Positions 46,446 to 55,601 of a stretch of DNA of 64,000 nt are shown piece after piece (the first letter of the stretch is position 1; each line of letters starts with the position of its first letter). Source of the DNA: Pseudomonas shahriarae (GTDB lineage: Bacteria; Pseudomonadota; Gammaproteobacteria; Pseudomonadales; Pseudomonadaceae); the NCBI RefSeq assembly GCF_014268455.2, contig NZ_CP077085.1:3761001-3825000 (forward strand), in the 5' to 3' direction. The position numbers and the translations under genes are program-made. The notes beneath the pieces are model-generated. The model ran no database searches, was not told where the DNA came from, and saw only the letters and a program-made list of their open reading frames with translations.

Positions 46446-46520
46446 CTGGCGGAACGGACGGGTATTGAACCCGCCCCCCGGCGTAGCGACCCGATGGATA
46501 CTCGGGTCAGTTGCCGCTCC
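46446..46520 (-). ncRNA. tRNA-like element (acceptor and T arms with CCA, no normal D/anticodon arms)
   Basis: On the minus strand the RNA would begin GGAGCGG and end CCGTTCC-G-CCA: a 7-bp acceptor stem (one G-U), discriminator G and encoded CCA, as in tRNA-Ser. Before it lies a perfect T arm, GCGGG-TTCAATA-CCCGT, with the invariant TTC. But the 39 bases between acceptor and T arm hold no D arm or 7-base anticodon loop; instead there is one hairpin, GACCCG-AGTATCCAT-CGGGTC. It is not a working tRNA by inspection: either a decayed tRNA gene or an unrecognised tRNA-like RNA. A terminator follows, and hupB precedes. Confidence 0.5.
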
Positions 46521-46573
46521 GCTGCCAGGCCAGACCAGCGTCCAGCCCGGATAGGCAAAGGCTTGAACGAAGC

Positions 46574-46846
46574 TTAGTTAACGGCTTCTTTCAGGGCTTT
46601 ACCGGCTTTGAAACCTGGTTTCTTGGCAGCAGCGATTTGCAGTGCTTTGCCAGTCTGTGGGTTACGGCCAGTGCGAGCTGGGCGATCGGTCACAGAGAAA
46701 GTACCGAAACCTACCAGCACCACGGAGTCGCCGGCCTTGAGAGCGCCAGTGACGGATTCGATTACTGCGTCCAGCGCACGGCCAGCAGCGGCTTTCGGGA
46801 TATCAGCAGATGCGGCGATAGCATCAATCAGTTCCGACTTGTTCAC
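46574..46846 (-). CDS. hupB: Histone-like DNA-binding protein HU-beta
   Basis: Nucleoid protein that bends DNA, dimeric. 90 residues from a GTG at 46846 with AAGGGG 9 bases before. The start [26 protein letters not shown] and the DNA-binding arm [22 protein letters not shown] are nearly the HupB of P. aeruginosa. It lies downstream of lon as in other gamma-proteobacteria; the lon-hupB gap contains a short hairpin (AGAGCC/GGCTCT, about 46930-46955). Confidence 0.97.
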   Translation of the reverse strand: MNKSELIDAIAASADIPKAAAGRALDAVIESVTGALKAGDSVVLVGFGTFSVTDRPARTGRNPQTGKALQIAAAKKPGFKAGKALKEAVN

Positions 46847-46992
46847 TCTAAGTCCCCTTATATCTATTGAGTATGATTCTAAGTTTTTTGGTGAAAGCAA
46901 AAACCAGTGCTGAATGGCCTACAGACACTTAAGAGCCGCTTTATAACAAGGGCTCTAAAAAGCTGTCAAGGAAGCCACCAGGCTTAAACGTA

Positions 46993-49389
46993 TTAATGCG
47001 TGCTAATTCTTTCCTTAGAGTCAGTCTCGCGTTTTTCGTCCTTCGCGACTATCTCCGGAGCCACATCCGGCAAGGGCTCCGGCGCGTATTGCAGCGCAAT
47101 TTGCAGGACCTCGTCAATCCATTTAACCGGTTTAATCTGCAGATCCTGCTTAATGTTGTCAGGAATTTCCTTCAAGTCGCGAACATTCTCTTCCGGAATG
47201 ATCACCGTCTTGATGCCACCACGGTGGGCCGCCAGCAACTTTTCCTTCAGGCCACCAATGGCCAATACCTGGCCGCGCAGGGTGATTTCCCCGGTCATGG
47301 CGACATCGGCGCGCACCGGGATGCCGGTCAGGGCCGATACCAGGGCCGTGCACATGCCTACGCCAGCGCTGGGGCCGTCTTTGGGGGTAGCCCCTTCCGG
47401 CATGTGGATGTGGGTGTCGTGCTTCTCGTGGAAGTCCAGGGGGATCCCCAGGCTGCGGGCGCGGCTGCGCACCACGGTCTGCGCGGCAGTGATGGATTCG
47501 ACCATCACGTCACCCAGGGAACCGGTCTTGATCAATTGACCTTTGCCAGGGATAACCGCCGCTTCGATGGTCAGCAATTCGCCGCCCACCTGGGTCCACG
47601 CCAGGCCAGTCACCTGCCCTACCTGATCCTGCTGCTCGGCCAGGCCGTAGCGGAATTTACGCACACCCAGGAAGTGTTCCAGAGCATCGGCGGTGACCTT
47701 CACAGAGAAGCGTTTTTCCAGGGCGTGTTCCTTGACCGCCTTACGGCAGATCTTCGCCAACTGGCGCTCAAGGCCCCGTACACCGGCCTCGCGGGTGTAG
47801 TAACGAATGATGTCGCGGATCGACTCGACGTCGAATTCGATCTCGCCCTTCTTCAGGCCATTGGCCGAAATCTGCTTGGGCGCGAGGTATTTGACGGCGA
47901 TATTGATCTTCTCGTCTTCGGTGTAACCCGGCAGACGAATCACTTCCATCCGGTCCAGCAACGCCGGCGGGATGTTCATGGAGTTGGAGGTGCACAGGAA
48001 CATTACGTCGGACAGGTCGTAGTCGACTTCCAGGTAATGGTCGTTGAAATTGTGGTTCTGCTCGGGGTCGAGCACTTCGAGCAAGGCCGATGCCGGATCG
48101 CCCCGCATGTCGCTGCCCATTTTGTCGATTTCATCGAGCAGGAACAGTGGGTTGCGTACGCCAACCTTTGTCATCTTTTGAATCAATCTTCCCGGCATCG
48201 AACCGATGTAAGTCCGGCGATGACCGCGAATTTCCGCTTCATCACGCACACCACCGAGGGCCATGCGCACGAATTTGCGGTTGGTGGCATTGGCGATCGA
48301 CTCGGCCAGGGAGGTTTTACCCACGCCAGGAGGACCGACCAGGCACAATACCGGGCCACGAATCTTCTTCACACGCTTTTGCACGGCGAGGTATTCGAGG
48401 ATGCGTTCCTTGACCTCTTCGAGGCCATAGTGGTCGGCGTCGAGGATATCTTCGGCACGCGCCAGGTCCAGGCGTACCTTGGTCTGGGCCTTCCACGGCA
48501 CCTGCACCAGCCAGTCGATGTAGGAACGAACCACGGTGGCTTCGGCGGACATCGGCGACATTTGCTTGAGTTTGTTCAACTCGGCGGTGGCTTTGGTCAG
48601 CGCGTCTTTAGGCAAGCCAGCGGCGTCGATGCGCTTTTTCAGCTCTTCGATCTCGTTGTGGCCTTCTTCGCCGTCGCCGAGCTCTTTCTGAATGGCCTTC
48701 ATCTGCTCATTCAGGTAGTACTCGCGCTGGCTGCGCTCCATCTGCTTCTTCACGCGACCGCGAATGCGTTTCTCAACCTGCAGCAGGTCGATCTCGGCAT
48801 CCAGCAGGGCCAAGACGTGCTCGACCCGGGTCGACAGGTCGATGATTTCGAGGATGTCCTGCTTCTGCTCGATCTTCAGCGCCATGTGCGCGGCCATGGT
48901 GTCGACCAGGCGGCTTGGCTCATCAATGCTGTTGAGGGAGGACAGGACCTCAGCCGGGACTTTTTTGCCCAGTTGCACGTATTGCTCGAACTGGGACAGC
49001 AGGCTGCGTACAAAAACTTCGGATTCACGCTCAGGCGCATCGACTTCGTCGATCAACGCCACTTCTGCACGCAGGTGGCCATCCACCTCCATGAAGCGCT
49101 CGACCGCACCGCGCTGCTCGCCCTCGACCAGCACCTTGACGGTGCCATCTGGCAGCTTGAGCAATTGCAGAACGGTAGCAATAGTGCCGACGCGATACAG
49201 GGCTTCTTCGCCTGGATCGTCGTCAGCCGGATTTCTCTGGGCCAACAGCAGGATCTGCTTGTCGCCCGTCATCGCGGCCTCGAGGGCTTCGATAGACTTC
49301 TCGCGCCCCACGAACAGCGGGATAACCATGTGCGGATACACAACCACATCACGCAATGGCAGGAGAGGCAATTCAATGGTTGTCTTCAT
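46993..49389 (-). CDS. lon: ATP-dependent Lon protease
   Basis: 798 residues, cytoplasmic AAA+ protease that removes damaged and regulatory proteins. N-domain (LPLLPLRDVVVYPHMVIPLFVGRE), Walker A GPPGVGKTSL, Walker B FLLDEIDKM, then the serine-lysine protease domain with PKDGPSAGVGM (catalytic Ser) and the Lys in GLKEKLLAAHRGGIK. It lies between clpX and hupB, the usual order, and has a sigma-32-type promoter. Confidence 0.97.
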   Translation of the reverse strand: MKTTIELPLLPLRDVVVYPHMVIPLFVGREKSIEALEAAMTGDKQILLLAQRNPADDDPGEEALYRVGTIATVLQLLKLPDGTVKVLVEGEQRGAVERFMEVDGHLRAEVALIDEVDAPERESEVFVRSLLSQFEQYVQLGKKVPAEVLSSLNSIDEPSRLVDTMAAHMALKIEQKQDILEIIDLSTRVEHVLALLDAEIDLLQVEKRIRGRVKKQMERSQREYYLNEQMKAIQKELGDGEEGHNEIEELKKRIDAAGLPKDALTKATAELNKLKQMSPMSAEATVVRSYIDWLVQVPWKAQTKVRLDLARAEDILDADHYGLEEVKERILEYLAVQKRVKKIRGPVLCLVGPPGVGKTSLAESIANATNRKFVRMALGGVRDEAEIRGHRRTYIGSMPGRLIQKMTKVGVRNPLFLLDEIDKMGSDMRGDPASALLEVLDPEQNHNFNDHYLEVDYDLSDVMFLCTSNSMNIPPALLDRMEVIRLPGYTEDEKINIAVKYLAPKQISANGLKKGEIEFDVESIRDIIRYYTREAGVRGLERQLAKICRKAVKEHALEKRFSVKVTADALEHFLGVRKFRYGLAEQQDQVGQVTGLAWTQVGGELLTIEAAVIPGKGQLIKTGSLGDVMVESITAAQTVVRSRARSLGIPLDFHEKHDTHIHMPEGATPKDGPSAGVGMCTALVSALTGIPVRADVAMTGEITLRGQVLAIGGLKEKLLAAHRGGIKTVIIPEENVRDLKEIPDNIKQDLQIKPVKWIDEVLQIALQYAPEPLPDVAPEIVAKDEKRETDSKERISTH

Positions 49390-49429
49390 GATTTCGCCTC
49401 TATGACAGATGAAAGTAAGCTTGAAACCA

Positions 49430-49458
49430 AGATGGGGGCTGCGTGTAAAAAAAACAAG
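49430..49458 (-). promoter_or_regulatory. Sigma-32 (heat-shock) promoter of lon
   Basis: On the minus strand CTTGTTT (49458-49452), 14 bases, CCCCATCT (49437-49430), matching the RpoH pattern CTTGAAA-N11-16-CCCCATNT except for the end of the -35 box. It lies 40 bases before the lon ATG. Confidence 0.7.
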
Positions 49459-49503
49459 CTCAATGCTGGCAGTTACACACAGTAAAAATTCCTATGCAAA
49501 ACA

Positions 49504-49525
49504 AAGGGGCCCCTAGAGGCCCCTT
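49504..49525 (-). terminator. Rho-independent terminator after clpX
   Basis: Stem AAGGGGCC / GGCCCCTT with loop CCTAGA, then TTGTTTTGC on the minus strand. Confidence 0.85.
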
Positions 49526-49549
49526 GTTTGTACCGAAACTGCGAAACGC

Positions 49550-50833
49550 TTACGCGTCTGGCGCAGCCTTGGCAGCCGGCTCACTGTTTTCGTAGATATA
49601 CAGTGGCTTGGACTTACCTTCTATAACGCTTTCGTCGATCACCACTTTACTCACCTCGGACTGCGAGGGGATTTCGTACATGGTGTCGAGCAATACGCCT
49701 TCGAGAATCGAACGCAAACCGCGTGCACCGGTCTTGCGCTCCAGTGCCCGCTTGGCCACCGATTTAAGCGCGTCGGCACGGAACTCGAGGTCTACACCTT
49801 CCATTTCGAACAGCTTGGCGTATTGCTTGGTCAGGGCGTTTTTCGGCTCGGTGAGGATCTGAATCAGAGCAGCCTCATCCAGCTCGTCCAACGTCGCCAG
49901 GACCGGCAGACGGCCAACGAACTCCGGGATCAGACCGAACTTGACCAGATCGTCAGGCTCGACTTCACGCAGGGACTCGCCCACCTTCTTGCCTTCTTCC
50001 TTGCTGCGCACTTCTGCACTGAAACCGATGCCGCCACGGGTGGAACGGTTTTGAATAACCTTTTCCAGGCCGGAGAACGCACCGCCACAGATAAACAGGA
50101 TGTTACGCGTATCAACCTGCAGGAATTCCTGCTGCGGGTGCTTGCGGCCGCCTTGGGGCGGTACGGAAGCGACCGTGCCTTCAATCAGCTTCAGCAGGGC
50201 TTGCTGCACGCCTTCACCGGAAACATCCCGGGTGATCGACGGGTTGTCAGACTTGCGCGAAATCTTGTCGATTTCATCGATATAGACAATACCCATCTGG
50301 GCCTTCTCTACGTCGTAATCGCACTTCTGCAGCAGTTTCTGAATGATGTTCTCGACATCTTCACCCACGTAACCCGCCTCAGTGAGGGTGGTGGCGTCGG
50401 CGATGGTGAAGGGAACGTTCAGCAGGCGAGCGAGGGTTTCTGCAAGCAGGGTTTTACCCGAGCCTGTAGGACCGATCAGCAGGATGTTGCTCTTGCCGAG
50501 TTCGACCTCATCACCTTTCTTGTCACGCTGGTTCAAGCGCTTGTAGTGGTTGTACACCGCTACGGCCAGAACCTTCTTTGCACGCTCTTGACCAATCACG
50601 TACTGATCAAGGATGCCGCTGATTTCTTTAGGCGAAGGCAATTTATGCGCGCTGCTCTCGGCCTGTGCCTCCTGCACCTCCTCACGGATGATGTCATTGC
50701 ACAGGTCGACGCACTCGTCGCAGATAAAGACCGAGGGGCCGGCAATCAATTTGCGCACTTCATGCTGGCTTTTGCCACAGAAGGAGCAATAGAGCAGCTT
50801 GCCGTTGTCCTCGCCGTTGCGGGTGTCAGTCAT
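49550..50833 (-). CDS. clpX: ClpX, ATPase subunit of ClpXP
   Basis: 427 residues from ATG 50833, the exact family length; a longer frame to 50866 has no ribosome site. Zinc-binding domain with CSFCGKS and CDECVDLC, Walker A GPTGSGKT near residue 118, Walker B YIDEIDKI, the RKH pore loop ([10 protein letters not shown]) and the ClpP-binding IGF loop (GGIGFSAEV). Downstream of clpP in one transcript with a partial stop hairpin between. Confidence 0.97.
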   Translation of the reverse strand: MTDTRNGEDNGKLLYCSFCGKSQHEVRKLIAGPSVFICDECVDLCNDIIREEVQEAQAESSAHKLPSPKEISGILDQYVIGQERAKKVLAVAVYNHYKRLNQRDKKGDEVELGKSNILLIGPTGSGKTLLAETLARLLNVPFTIADATTLTEAGYVGEDVENIIQKLLQKCDYDVEKAQMGIVYIDEIDKISRKSDNPSITRDVSGEGVQQALLKLIEGTVASVPPQGGRKHPQQEFLQVDTRNILFICGGAFSGLEKVIQNRSTRGGIGFSAEVRSKEEGKKVGESLREVEPDDLVKFGLIPEFVGRLPVLATLDELDEAALIQILTEPKNALTKQYAKLFEMEGVDLEFRADALKSVAKRALERKTGARGLRSILEGVLLDTMYEIPSQSEVSKVVIDESVIEGKSKPLYIYENSEPAAKAAPDA

Positions 50834-50881
50834 TCGTTCGATCCAAATCCGATAGGCTTGCAACACAAGATGAAGGCTTAT

Positions 50882-50901
50882 GCGGGCTTTTTCAAGCCCG
50901 C
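50882..50901 (-). terminator. Hairpin between clpP and clpX
   Basis: GCGGGCTT / AAGCCCGC with a 4-base loop. No clear T run on the minus strand, so it is probably an attenuator or RNA-processing hairpin that lowers clpX relative to clpP. Confidence 0.6.
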
Positions 50902-50945
50902 CGGTGGTCGGACATGCCGACCAGGCCTATTTTGAGCTGCTTATA

Positions 50946-51581
50946 TTAAGCGGGGCGCTTGTCGATCACGGCGTCGATCAGCCCGTATTCACGTGCGGCT
51001 TCGGCACTCATGAAGTTGTCGCGGTTAGTGTCGCGCTCGATTTCTTCCAGGGTGTGCCCGCTGTGCTTGGCCATCAGCGTGTTGAGGCGCTCACGGATAA
51101 ACAGGATTTCCTTGGCGTGGATTTCGATGTCCGACGCCTGGCCCTGGAAACCGCCCAGTGGCTGGTGAATCATCACACGCGAGTTAGGCAGGCAGAAACG
51201 CTTGCCTTCAGCACCGGCTGTCAGCAGGAATGCACCCATGCTGCAGGCCTGGCCAATGCAAGTGGTGGACACGTTCGGCTTGATGAACTGCATGGTGTCG
51301 TAGATCGACATGCCGGCTGTCACCGAACCGCCTGGGGAGTTGATGTAAAGATGGATGTCCTTGTCCGGGTTTTCCGCTTCAAGGAACAGCAGTTGCGCAC
51401 AGATCAGGTTGGCCATGTAGTCCTCTACCGGACCAACCAGAAAGATCACTCGCTCCTTGAGCAGGCGCGAATAGATGTCGTAGGCGCGTTCGCCACGAGC
51501 AGATTGCTCGACAACCATCGGGACCAGGCCGCCTGCGGCCTGGATATCAGAGTTCTGCTGAATATACGAATTACGGAACAT
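50946..51581 (-). CDS. clpP: ClpP, proteolytic subunit
   Basis: 211 residues. Catalytic Ser114 in [13 protein letters not shown], His139 in [10 protein letters not shown] and Asp188 in DTNRDNFMS, so the triad is complete. The N-terminal propeptide region ([21 protein letters not shown]) precedes the mature chain. It forms 14-mers with ClpX and ClpA. Between tig and clpX, the standard order. Confidence 0.97.
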   Translation of the reverse strand: MFRNSYIQQNSDIQAAGGLVPMVVEQSARGERAYDIYSRLLKERVIFLVGPVEDYMANLICAQLLFLEAENPDKDIHLYINSPGGSVTAGMSIYDTMQFIKPNVSTTCIGQACSMGAFLLTAGAEGKRFCLPNSRVMIHQPLGGFQGQASDIEIHAKEILFIRERLNTLMAKHSGHTLEEIERDTNRDNFMSAEAAREYGLIDAVIDKRPA

Positions 51582-51620
51582 GCTCTGCAGTTACTCCCAA
51601 ATAGTCATGTCTTGAATACG

Positions 51621-51647
51621 CATAAGCCAGCGCGAGGCTGGCTTATG
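51621..51647 (-). terminator. Hairpin between tig and clpP
   Basis: Perfect 11-bp stem CATAAGCCAGC / GCTGGCTTATG with a 5-base loop, in the gap after tig. No long T run; may be a weak terminator or a processing site. Confidence 0.65.
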
Positions 51648-51673
51648 GGTGTATTTTCAAACGAGTTGGACAA

Positions 51674-52984
51674 TCAGTCGGCTTGTGCTGCTTCTGCCGG
51701 CTTGACTGCTTCTTCGTAAGAGACCGCTTTGTCGGTCACCTTAGCCTTCTGCAGAACAGTATCCACAACTTGTTCTTCCAGCACAACCGAACGGACTTCG
51801 TTCAGCTGCTGGTCATTCTTGTAGTACCAAGCCACGACCTGCTCAGGCTCCTGGTAGGCCGAAGCCATTTCCTGGATCATTTCGCGAACGCGATCTTCGT
51901 CTGGCTTGAGGTCGAACTGCTTGACCACTTCAGCCACGATCAGACCCAGCACAACGCGGCGCTTGGCTTGCTCTTCGAACAGCTCGGCCGGCAGTTGATC
52001 AGGCTTGATGTTGCCACCAAACTGCTGAACAGCTTGTACGCGCAGGCGATCCACTTCGTTGGACAGCAGGGCCTTAGGCACTTCGATCGGGTTGGAGGCC
52101 AGCAGACCGTCCATAACCTGGTTCTTGACCTTGGACTTGATGGCCTGGCGCAGCTCACGCTCCATGTTCTTGCGAACTTCGGCGCGGAAACCTTCGATAC
52201 CGGTTTCCTTGATACCGAACTGGGCGAAGAACTCTTCGTTCAGTTCTGGCAGCTTAGGCTCGGAAACACTGTTGACGGTCACAGTGAACTCGGCGGCTTT
52301 GCCAGCCAGGTCCAGGTTCTGGTAGTCAGCAGGGAACGTCAGGTTCAGAACGCGCTCTTCGCCGGCTTTAGCGCCAACCAGACCGTCTTCGAAACCCGGG
52401 ATCATGCGGTTGGAGCCCAGTACCAACTGGGTGCCCTTGGCCGAGCCGCCAGCGAACACTTCGCCGTCAACCTTGCCCACGAAGTCGATGTTCAACTGGT
52501 CTTCGTTCTGGGCAGCGCGATCGGCCACTTCAAAACGGGTGTTCTGCTTGCGCAGGATTTCCAGCATGTTGTCCAGGTCGGCATCGGCCACTTCGGCGCT
52601 CAGGCGCTCGATTTCGATACCTTCGAAGCCAGCAACGGTGAACTCCGGGAACACTTCGAATACAGCAACGTATTCCAGGTCCTTGCCAGCTTCCAGGGAC
52701 TTAGGCTCGATGGAAGGCGAACCAGCCGGGTTCAGCTTTTGCTCGACAACCGCTTCGTAGAAGGAAGCCTGGATCACGTCACCGACAGCATCTTGACGTG
52801 CATCAGCACCAAAACGGCGCTTGATTTCGCTCATCGGCACTTTGCCTGGACGGAAACCAGCGATCTTGGCCTTCTGGGCAGTCTGCTGCAGACGCTTGTT
52901 GACCGCGGTCTCGATGCGCTCTGCCGGCACGGTGATGCTCATGCGGCGCTCGAGAGCAGTAGTATTTTCAACAGAAACTTGCAT
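51674..52984 (-). CDS. tig: Trigger factor (ribosome-bound chaperone and prolyl isomerase)
   Basis: 436 residues from ATG 52984 ([20 protein letters not shown]). The ribosome-binding signature GFRPGKVP is visible at residues 44-51, the FKBP domain around 160-240 ([22 protein letters not shown], split over the loop), and a long helical C-terminal domain follows. First gene of tig-clpP-clpX. Confidence 0.97.
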   Translation of the reverse strand: MQVSVENTTALERRMSITVPAERIETAVNKRLQQTAQKAKIAGFRPGKVPMSEIKRRFGADARQDAVGDVIQASFYEAVVEQKLNPAGSPSIEPKSLEAGKDLEYVAVFEVFPEFTVAGFEGIEIERLSAEVADADLDNMLEILRKQNTRFEVADRAAQNEDQLNIDFVGKVDGEVFAGGSAKGTQLVLGSNRMIPGFEDGLVGAKAGEERVLNLTFPADYQNLDLAGKAAEFTVTVNSVSEPKLPELNEEFFAQFGIKETGIEGFRAEVRKNMERELRQAIKSKVKNQVMDGLLASNPIEVPKALLSNEVDRLRVQAVQQFGGNIKPDQLPAELFEEQAKRRVVLGLIVAEVVKQFDLKPDEDRVREMIQEMASAYQEPEQVVAWYYKNDQQLNEVRSVVLEEQVVDTVLQKAKVTDKAVSYEEAVKPAEAAQAD

Positions 52985-53184
52985 GGATATTCCTCGTTGC
53001 ACAGACGTTAGCCGGCCGTTTCCGACCCAAGAATCAAGGGCATGCATTCTAGTGGGTCAAACTCAAGAAGTCACCCTACTGAAAACGGGTAAAAAAACAG
53101 CAGGCAATTTACAGGTACGAATGCACGAATGCTCCTCGCCCCAGTGACAAATACAGCCAATCACGCCAGGGCTCTGTGCCAACC

Positions 53185-53200
53185 CTTCTATATATAGAAG
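53185..53200. promoter_or_regulatory. Perfect palindrome CTTCTATATATAGAAG
   Basis: A 16-bp perfect dyad with an alternating TA centre in the tig-tRNA spacer. Use unknown: operator or chance. Confidence 0.3.
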
Positions 53201-53348
53201 CAGCCAGCGACCATCTCCCTGACAGCCGACCTTGCACGCAAGGCCGGCGGGTAGTTCGGCATCATCGAGAAACAAAAATACGACGAAGCGCCCCACCCCT
53301 GCGACCCAGTACCTGCAGCCGCCGAATACGCAAACCGCTAAAACAAAA

Positions 53349-53379
53349 AAGGCGCCAGACTGTTAAATCTGGCGCCTTT
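53349..53379 (-). terminator. Terminator of the first tRNA-His
   Basis: GGCGCCAGA / TCTGGCGCC with an eight-base loop. On the minus strand it lies just after the tRNA and is followed by seven T or more. Nearly identical to the hairpin at 53645-53675. Confidence 0.85.
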
Positions 53380-53386
53380 CGGAATA

Positions 53387-53462
53387 TGGGGTGGACGAAG
53401 GGGATCGAACCCTCGACAACGGGAGTCACAATCCCGTGCTCTACCAACTGAGCTACGCCCAC
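53387..53462 (-). tRNA. tRNA-His (anticodon GTG)
   Basis: 76 nt with encoded CCA. Acceptor GTGGGCG / CGTCCAC, discriminator C and an extra G before position 1, both typical of tRNA-His. Anticodon loop ATTGTGACT gives GTG. Standard T arm GAGGGTTCGATCCCCTT. Confidence 0.97.
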
Positions 53463-53539
53463 CATATTGCGTGACAAAGAAGCCAATTGCCTTCTCTGTT
53501 AAGCCCCAACCTAGCCCATGGCAAGGGTGACGCTGTATT

Positions 53540-53624
53540 TGGTGCGGATGAAGAGACTCGAACTCTTACGCCTCGCGGCGCTGGAACCTAAATCCAGTGT
53601 GTCTACCAATTCCACCACATCCGC
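53540..53624 (-). tRNA. tRNA-Leu (anticodon TAG)
   Basis: 85 nt with a long variable arm and encoded CCA. Starts GCGGATG, anticodon stem CTGGA-TTTAGGT-TCCAG gives TAG, T arm GAGTTCGAGTCTC, ends CATCCGCACCA. Confidence 0.96.
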
Positions 53625-53644
53625 GGCTTGAAACTTTTAAAACA

Positions 53645-53675
53645 AAGGCGCCAGACCGTTAAATCTGGCGCCTTT
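53645..53675 (-). terminator. Terminator-like hairpin after the second tRNA-His
   Basis: GGCGCCAGA / TCTGGCGCC, the same hairpin as after the first tRNA-His, but without a long T run downstream (CTTTGTTTT on the minus strand). It lies between the second tRNA-His and tRNA-Leu. Confidence 0.75.
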
Positions 53676-53682
53676 TGAAATA

Positions 53683-53758
53683 TGGGGTGGACGAAGGGGA
53701 TCGAACCCTCGACAACGGGAGTCACAATCCCGTGCTCTACCAACTGAGCTACGCCCAC
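53683..53758 (-). tRNA. tRNA-His (anticodon GTG), second copy
   Basis: 76 nt, identical in sequence to the copy at 53387-53462, with the same terminator behind it. The two differ only outside, so it looks like a duplicated unit around tRNA-Leu. Confidence 0.97.
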
Positions 53759-53790
53759 CATCTTGCGCTACTTGTGCCAAAGCTGCCTAA

Positions 53791-53867
53791 TGGCGCACCC
53801 GGCAGGACTCGAACCTGCGACCATCCGCTTAGAAGGCGGATGCTCTATCCAGCTGAGCTACGGGCGC
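53791..53867 (-). tRNA. tRNA-Arg (anticodon TCT)
   Basis: 77 nt with CCA. Acceptor GCGCCCG / CGGGTGC, anticodon arm CCGCC-TTCTAAG-CGG gives TCT, T arm GCAGGTTCGAGTCCTGC. First tRNA of the minus-strand series. Confidence 0.96.
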
Positions 53868-54147
53868 CTGATTAATCTGTACTCTTGGAGGACTACAAAC
53901 TAAATGCTTCCAGCCTCACACAATCAAACAGCTATTGCGCTCGACCTTCTTAACCAGTGCTAGGCTGTGCCCGACAAGTGCGACGAATAGTATAGACGCC
54001 CCCAGGGGCCGTCAAATCTTTTTTGAAAAAAATTCATTTTATTTAAGGGGTTAGGGGAATTTGCAGACCAAGCGCCTTTGCCCTCACGTCCTGGCGTGCG
54101 AGAATGCGCGCACTTTTCCTCCCCCTCTCGATGGTTAATCACGCGTA

Positions 54148-55002
54148 ATGACTGCACAACTTATCGACGGCAAATCAATCGCCGCCAGCCTGCGCCAGCA
54201 GATCGCCAAACGTGTCGCCGAGCGTCGCCAGCTTGGCCTGCGCACGCCGGGGCTCGCGGTGATCCTGGTCGGCAGCGATCCTGCCTCCCAGGTTTATGTC
54301 TCGCACAAGCGTAAAGACTGTGAAGAGGTCGGCTTTATTTCCAAGGCCTACGACTTGCCTTCCGACACCACACAGCAGGCCCTCACCGACCTGATCGACG
54401 GCCTCAACGACGATCCGAACATCGACGGCATCCTGCTGCAATTGCCGCTGCCGGAGCAGCTGGATGCTTCCCTGCTGCTGGAGCGCATCCGCCCCGACAA
54501 AGACGTCGACGGTTTCCACCCCTATAACGTCGGTCGCCTGGCCCAGCGTATTCCACTGCTGCGCCCCTGCACGCCGAAGGGCATCATGACCCTGCTGGAA
54601 AGCACCGGCGTCGACCTGTACGGCCTGGACGCCGTGATCGTCGGCGCGTCCAACATTGTTGGTCGCCCAATGGCCATGGAACTGCTGCTGGCCGGCTGCA
54701 CCGTGACCGTGACCCACCGCTTCACCAAGGATCTGGCGGGCCATGTCGGCCGTGCCGACCTGGTGGTAGTCGCCGCCGGCAAGCCGGGCCTGGTCAAGGG
54801 TGAGTGGATCAAGGAAGGCGCCATCGTGATCGACGTGGGCATCAACCGTCAGGACGACGGCAAGCTGGTGGGCGACGTGGTGTATGAAACCGCCCTGCCC
54901 CGTGCCGGCTGGATTACCCCGGTGCCGGGTGGTGTTGGCCCGATGACCCGTGCCTGCCTGCTGGAAAACACGCTGTACGCGGCCGAAACCCTGCACAGCT
55001 GA
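54148..55002 (+). CDS. folD: Bifunctional methylene-THF dehydrogenase/cyclohydrolase
   Basis: Interconverts 5,10-methylene-THF and 10-formyl-THF with NADP. 284 residues. Motifs: the catalytic Lys region [71 protein letters not shown] for NADP and [16 protein letters not shown] [15 protein letters not shown] at the end. The 280-bp gap before it (53868-54147) holds its promoter and that of the tRNAs and no other gene. Confidence 0.97.
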   Translation: MTAQLIDGKSIAASLRQQIAKRVAERRQLGLRTPGLAVILVGSDPASQVYVSHKRKDCEEVGFISKAYDLPSDTTQQALTDLIDGLNDDPNIDGILLQLPLPEQLDASLLLERIRPDKDVDGFHPYNVGRLAQRIPLLRPCTPKGIMTLLESTGVDLYGLDAVIVGASNIVGRPMAMELLLAGCTVTVTHRFTKDLAGHVGRADLVVVAAGKPGLVKGEWIKEGAIVIDVGINRQDDGKLVGDVVYETALPRAGWITPVPGGVGPMTRACLLENTLYAAETLHS

Positions 55003-55074
55003 TCACCTGCAACGCCAAAAGAGCCCCGCCTTGACCCCAAGGCTGTTCACAGGTCACGCCGGGCTTCCTGAAAA

Positions 55075-55110
55075 ATCCGCTGCCAGCTGTCTGGCAGCGG
55101 ATTTTTTTAT
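55075..55110 (+). terminator. Rho-independent terminator after folD
   Basis: AAAATCCGCTGCCAG-CTGT-CTGGCAGCGGATTTTTTTA; a very strong hairpin with a T run. Confidence 0.93.
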
Positions 55111-55601
55111 TCCCGCTCGACAGAACAGTGCGCCGCGGCTTTCTGAAAGTCATGCCTGCGCACTTAAAAGCAACGCCAATCAGCAGTGCAATCCCCAAAC
55201 CCCATAACCCTATGATGGTCAGTGGCATCTGCGGCTTCACCGATCAACAACGTTGTAGTACCCCTACGCACAGTAATAAATGGGTGGCCCAACGAATCGT
55301 TTTACCGTTCATCTTCGTCCCTGATTTCAACGACTCCTACTCGACGCAACGCTGACAAAAAGCCCCTCTCAAAGGCCCTGAGGTTTTTGTATCAGTCCTA
55401 CATGCCCAGGGCTGACAGAAGCGTTTTTGCCATATCTGCGCGCCAATGCGCTTTGCGCTACAACCCTAACCAATCATCGGCTTACAGCCTTTATTTAAAG
55501 GCTCTCTATCAGTTTCTGATCCATACTAATAATATGTAACGTCATTTTTCATATAGCCGGTCACACCCGGTGTTTTTCTACCTTTTAGCGAGTTCATCCG
55601 C
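55111..55601. other. AT-richer spacer without a supported gene
   Basis: About 490 bases between the folD terminator and pbpG. On the minus strand a frame from an ATG near 55311 gives MNGKTIRWATHLLLCVGVLQRC and then a stop, continuing in the same frame as MPLTIIGLWGLGIALLIGVAFK before it runs through the terminator. This could be the remains of a small membrane-protein gene. The plus-strand frame at 55222 has no ribosome site and unnatural composition. The right end contains the pbpG promoter. Confidence 0.45.

Larger units (their letters stand above)
52985..53386. other. Non-coding spacer between tig and the tRNA block
   Basis: About 400 bases with no credible gene. It holds the promoter of tig near its left end, a perfect 16-bp palindrome CTTCTATATATAGAAG at 53185-53200, and the terminator hairpin of the first tRNA-His. 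Confidence 0.6.

Noticed and set aside
46199..46558. A 119-codon minus-strand frame across the ppiD start and the hupB-ppiD gap
   Set aside because: It overlaps ppiD in another frame and runs through the terminator and the tRNA-like element; not a gene.
46996..49485. A very long plus-strand open frame opposite lon
   Set aside because: It is the antisense shadow of the high-GC lon gene; no ribosome site, no recognisable domain, and lon is certain.
55222..55539. A 105-codon plus-strand frame before pbpG
   Set aside because: No ribosome site, composition unlike neighbouring genes, no recognised motif.
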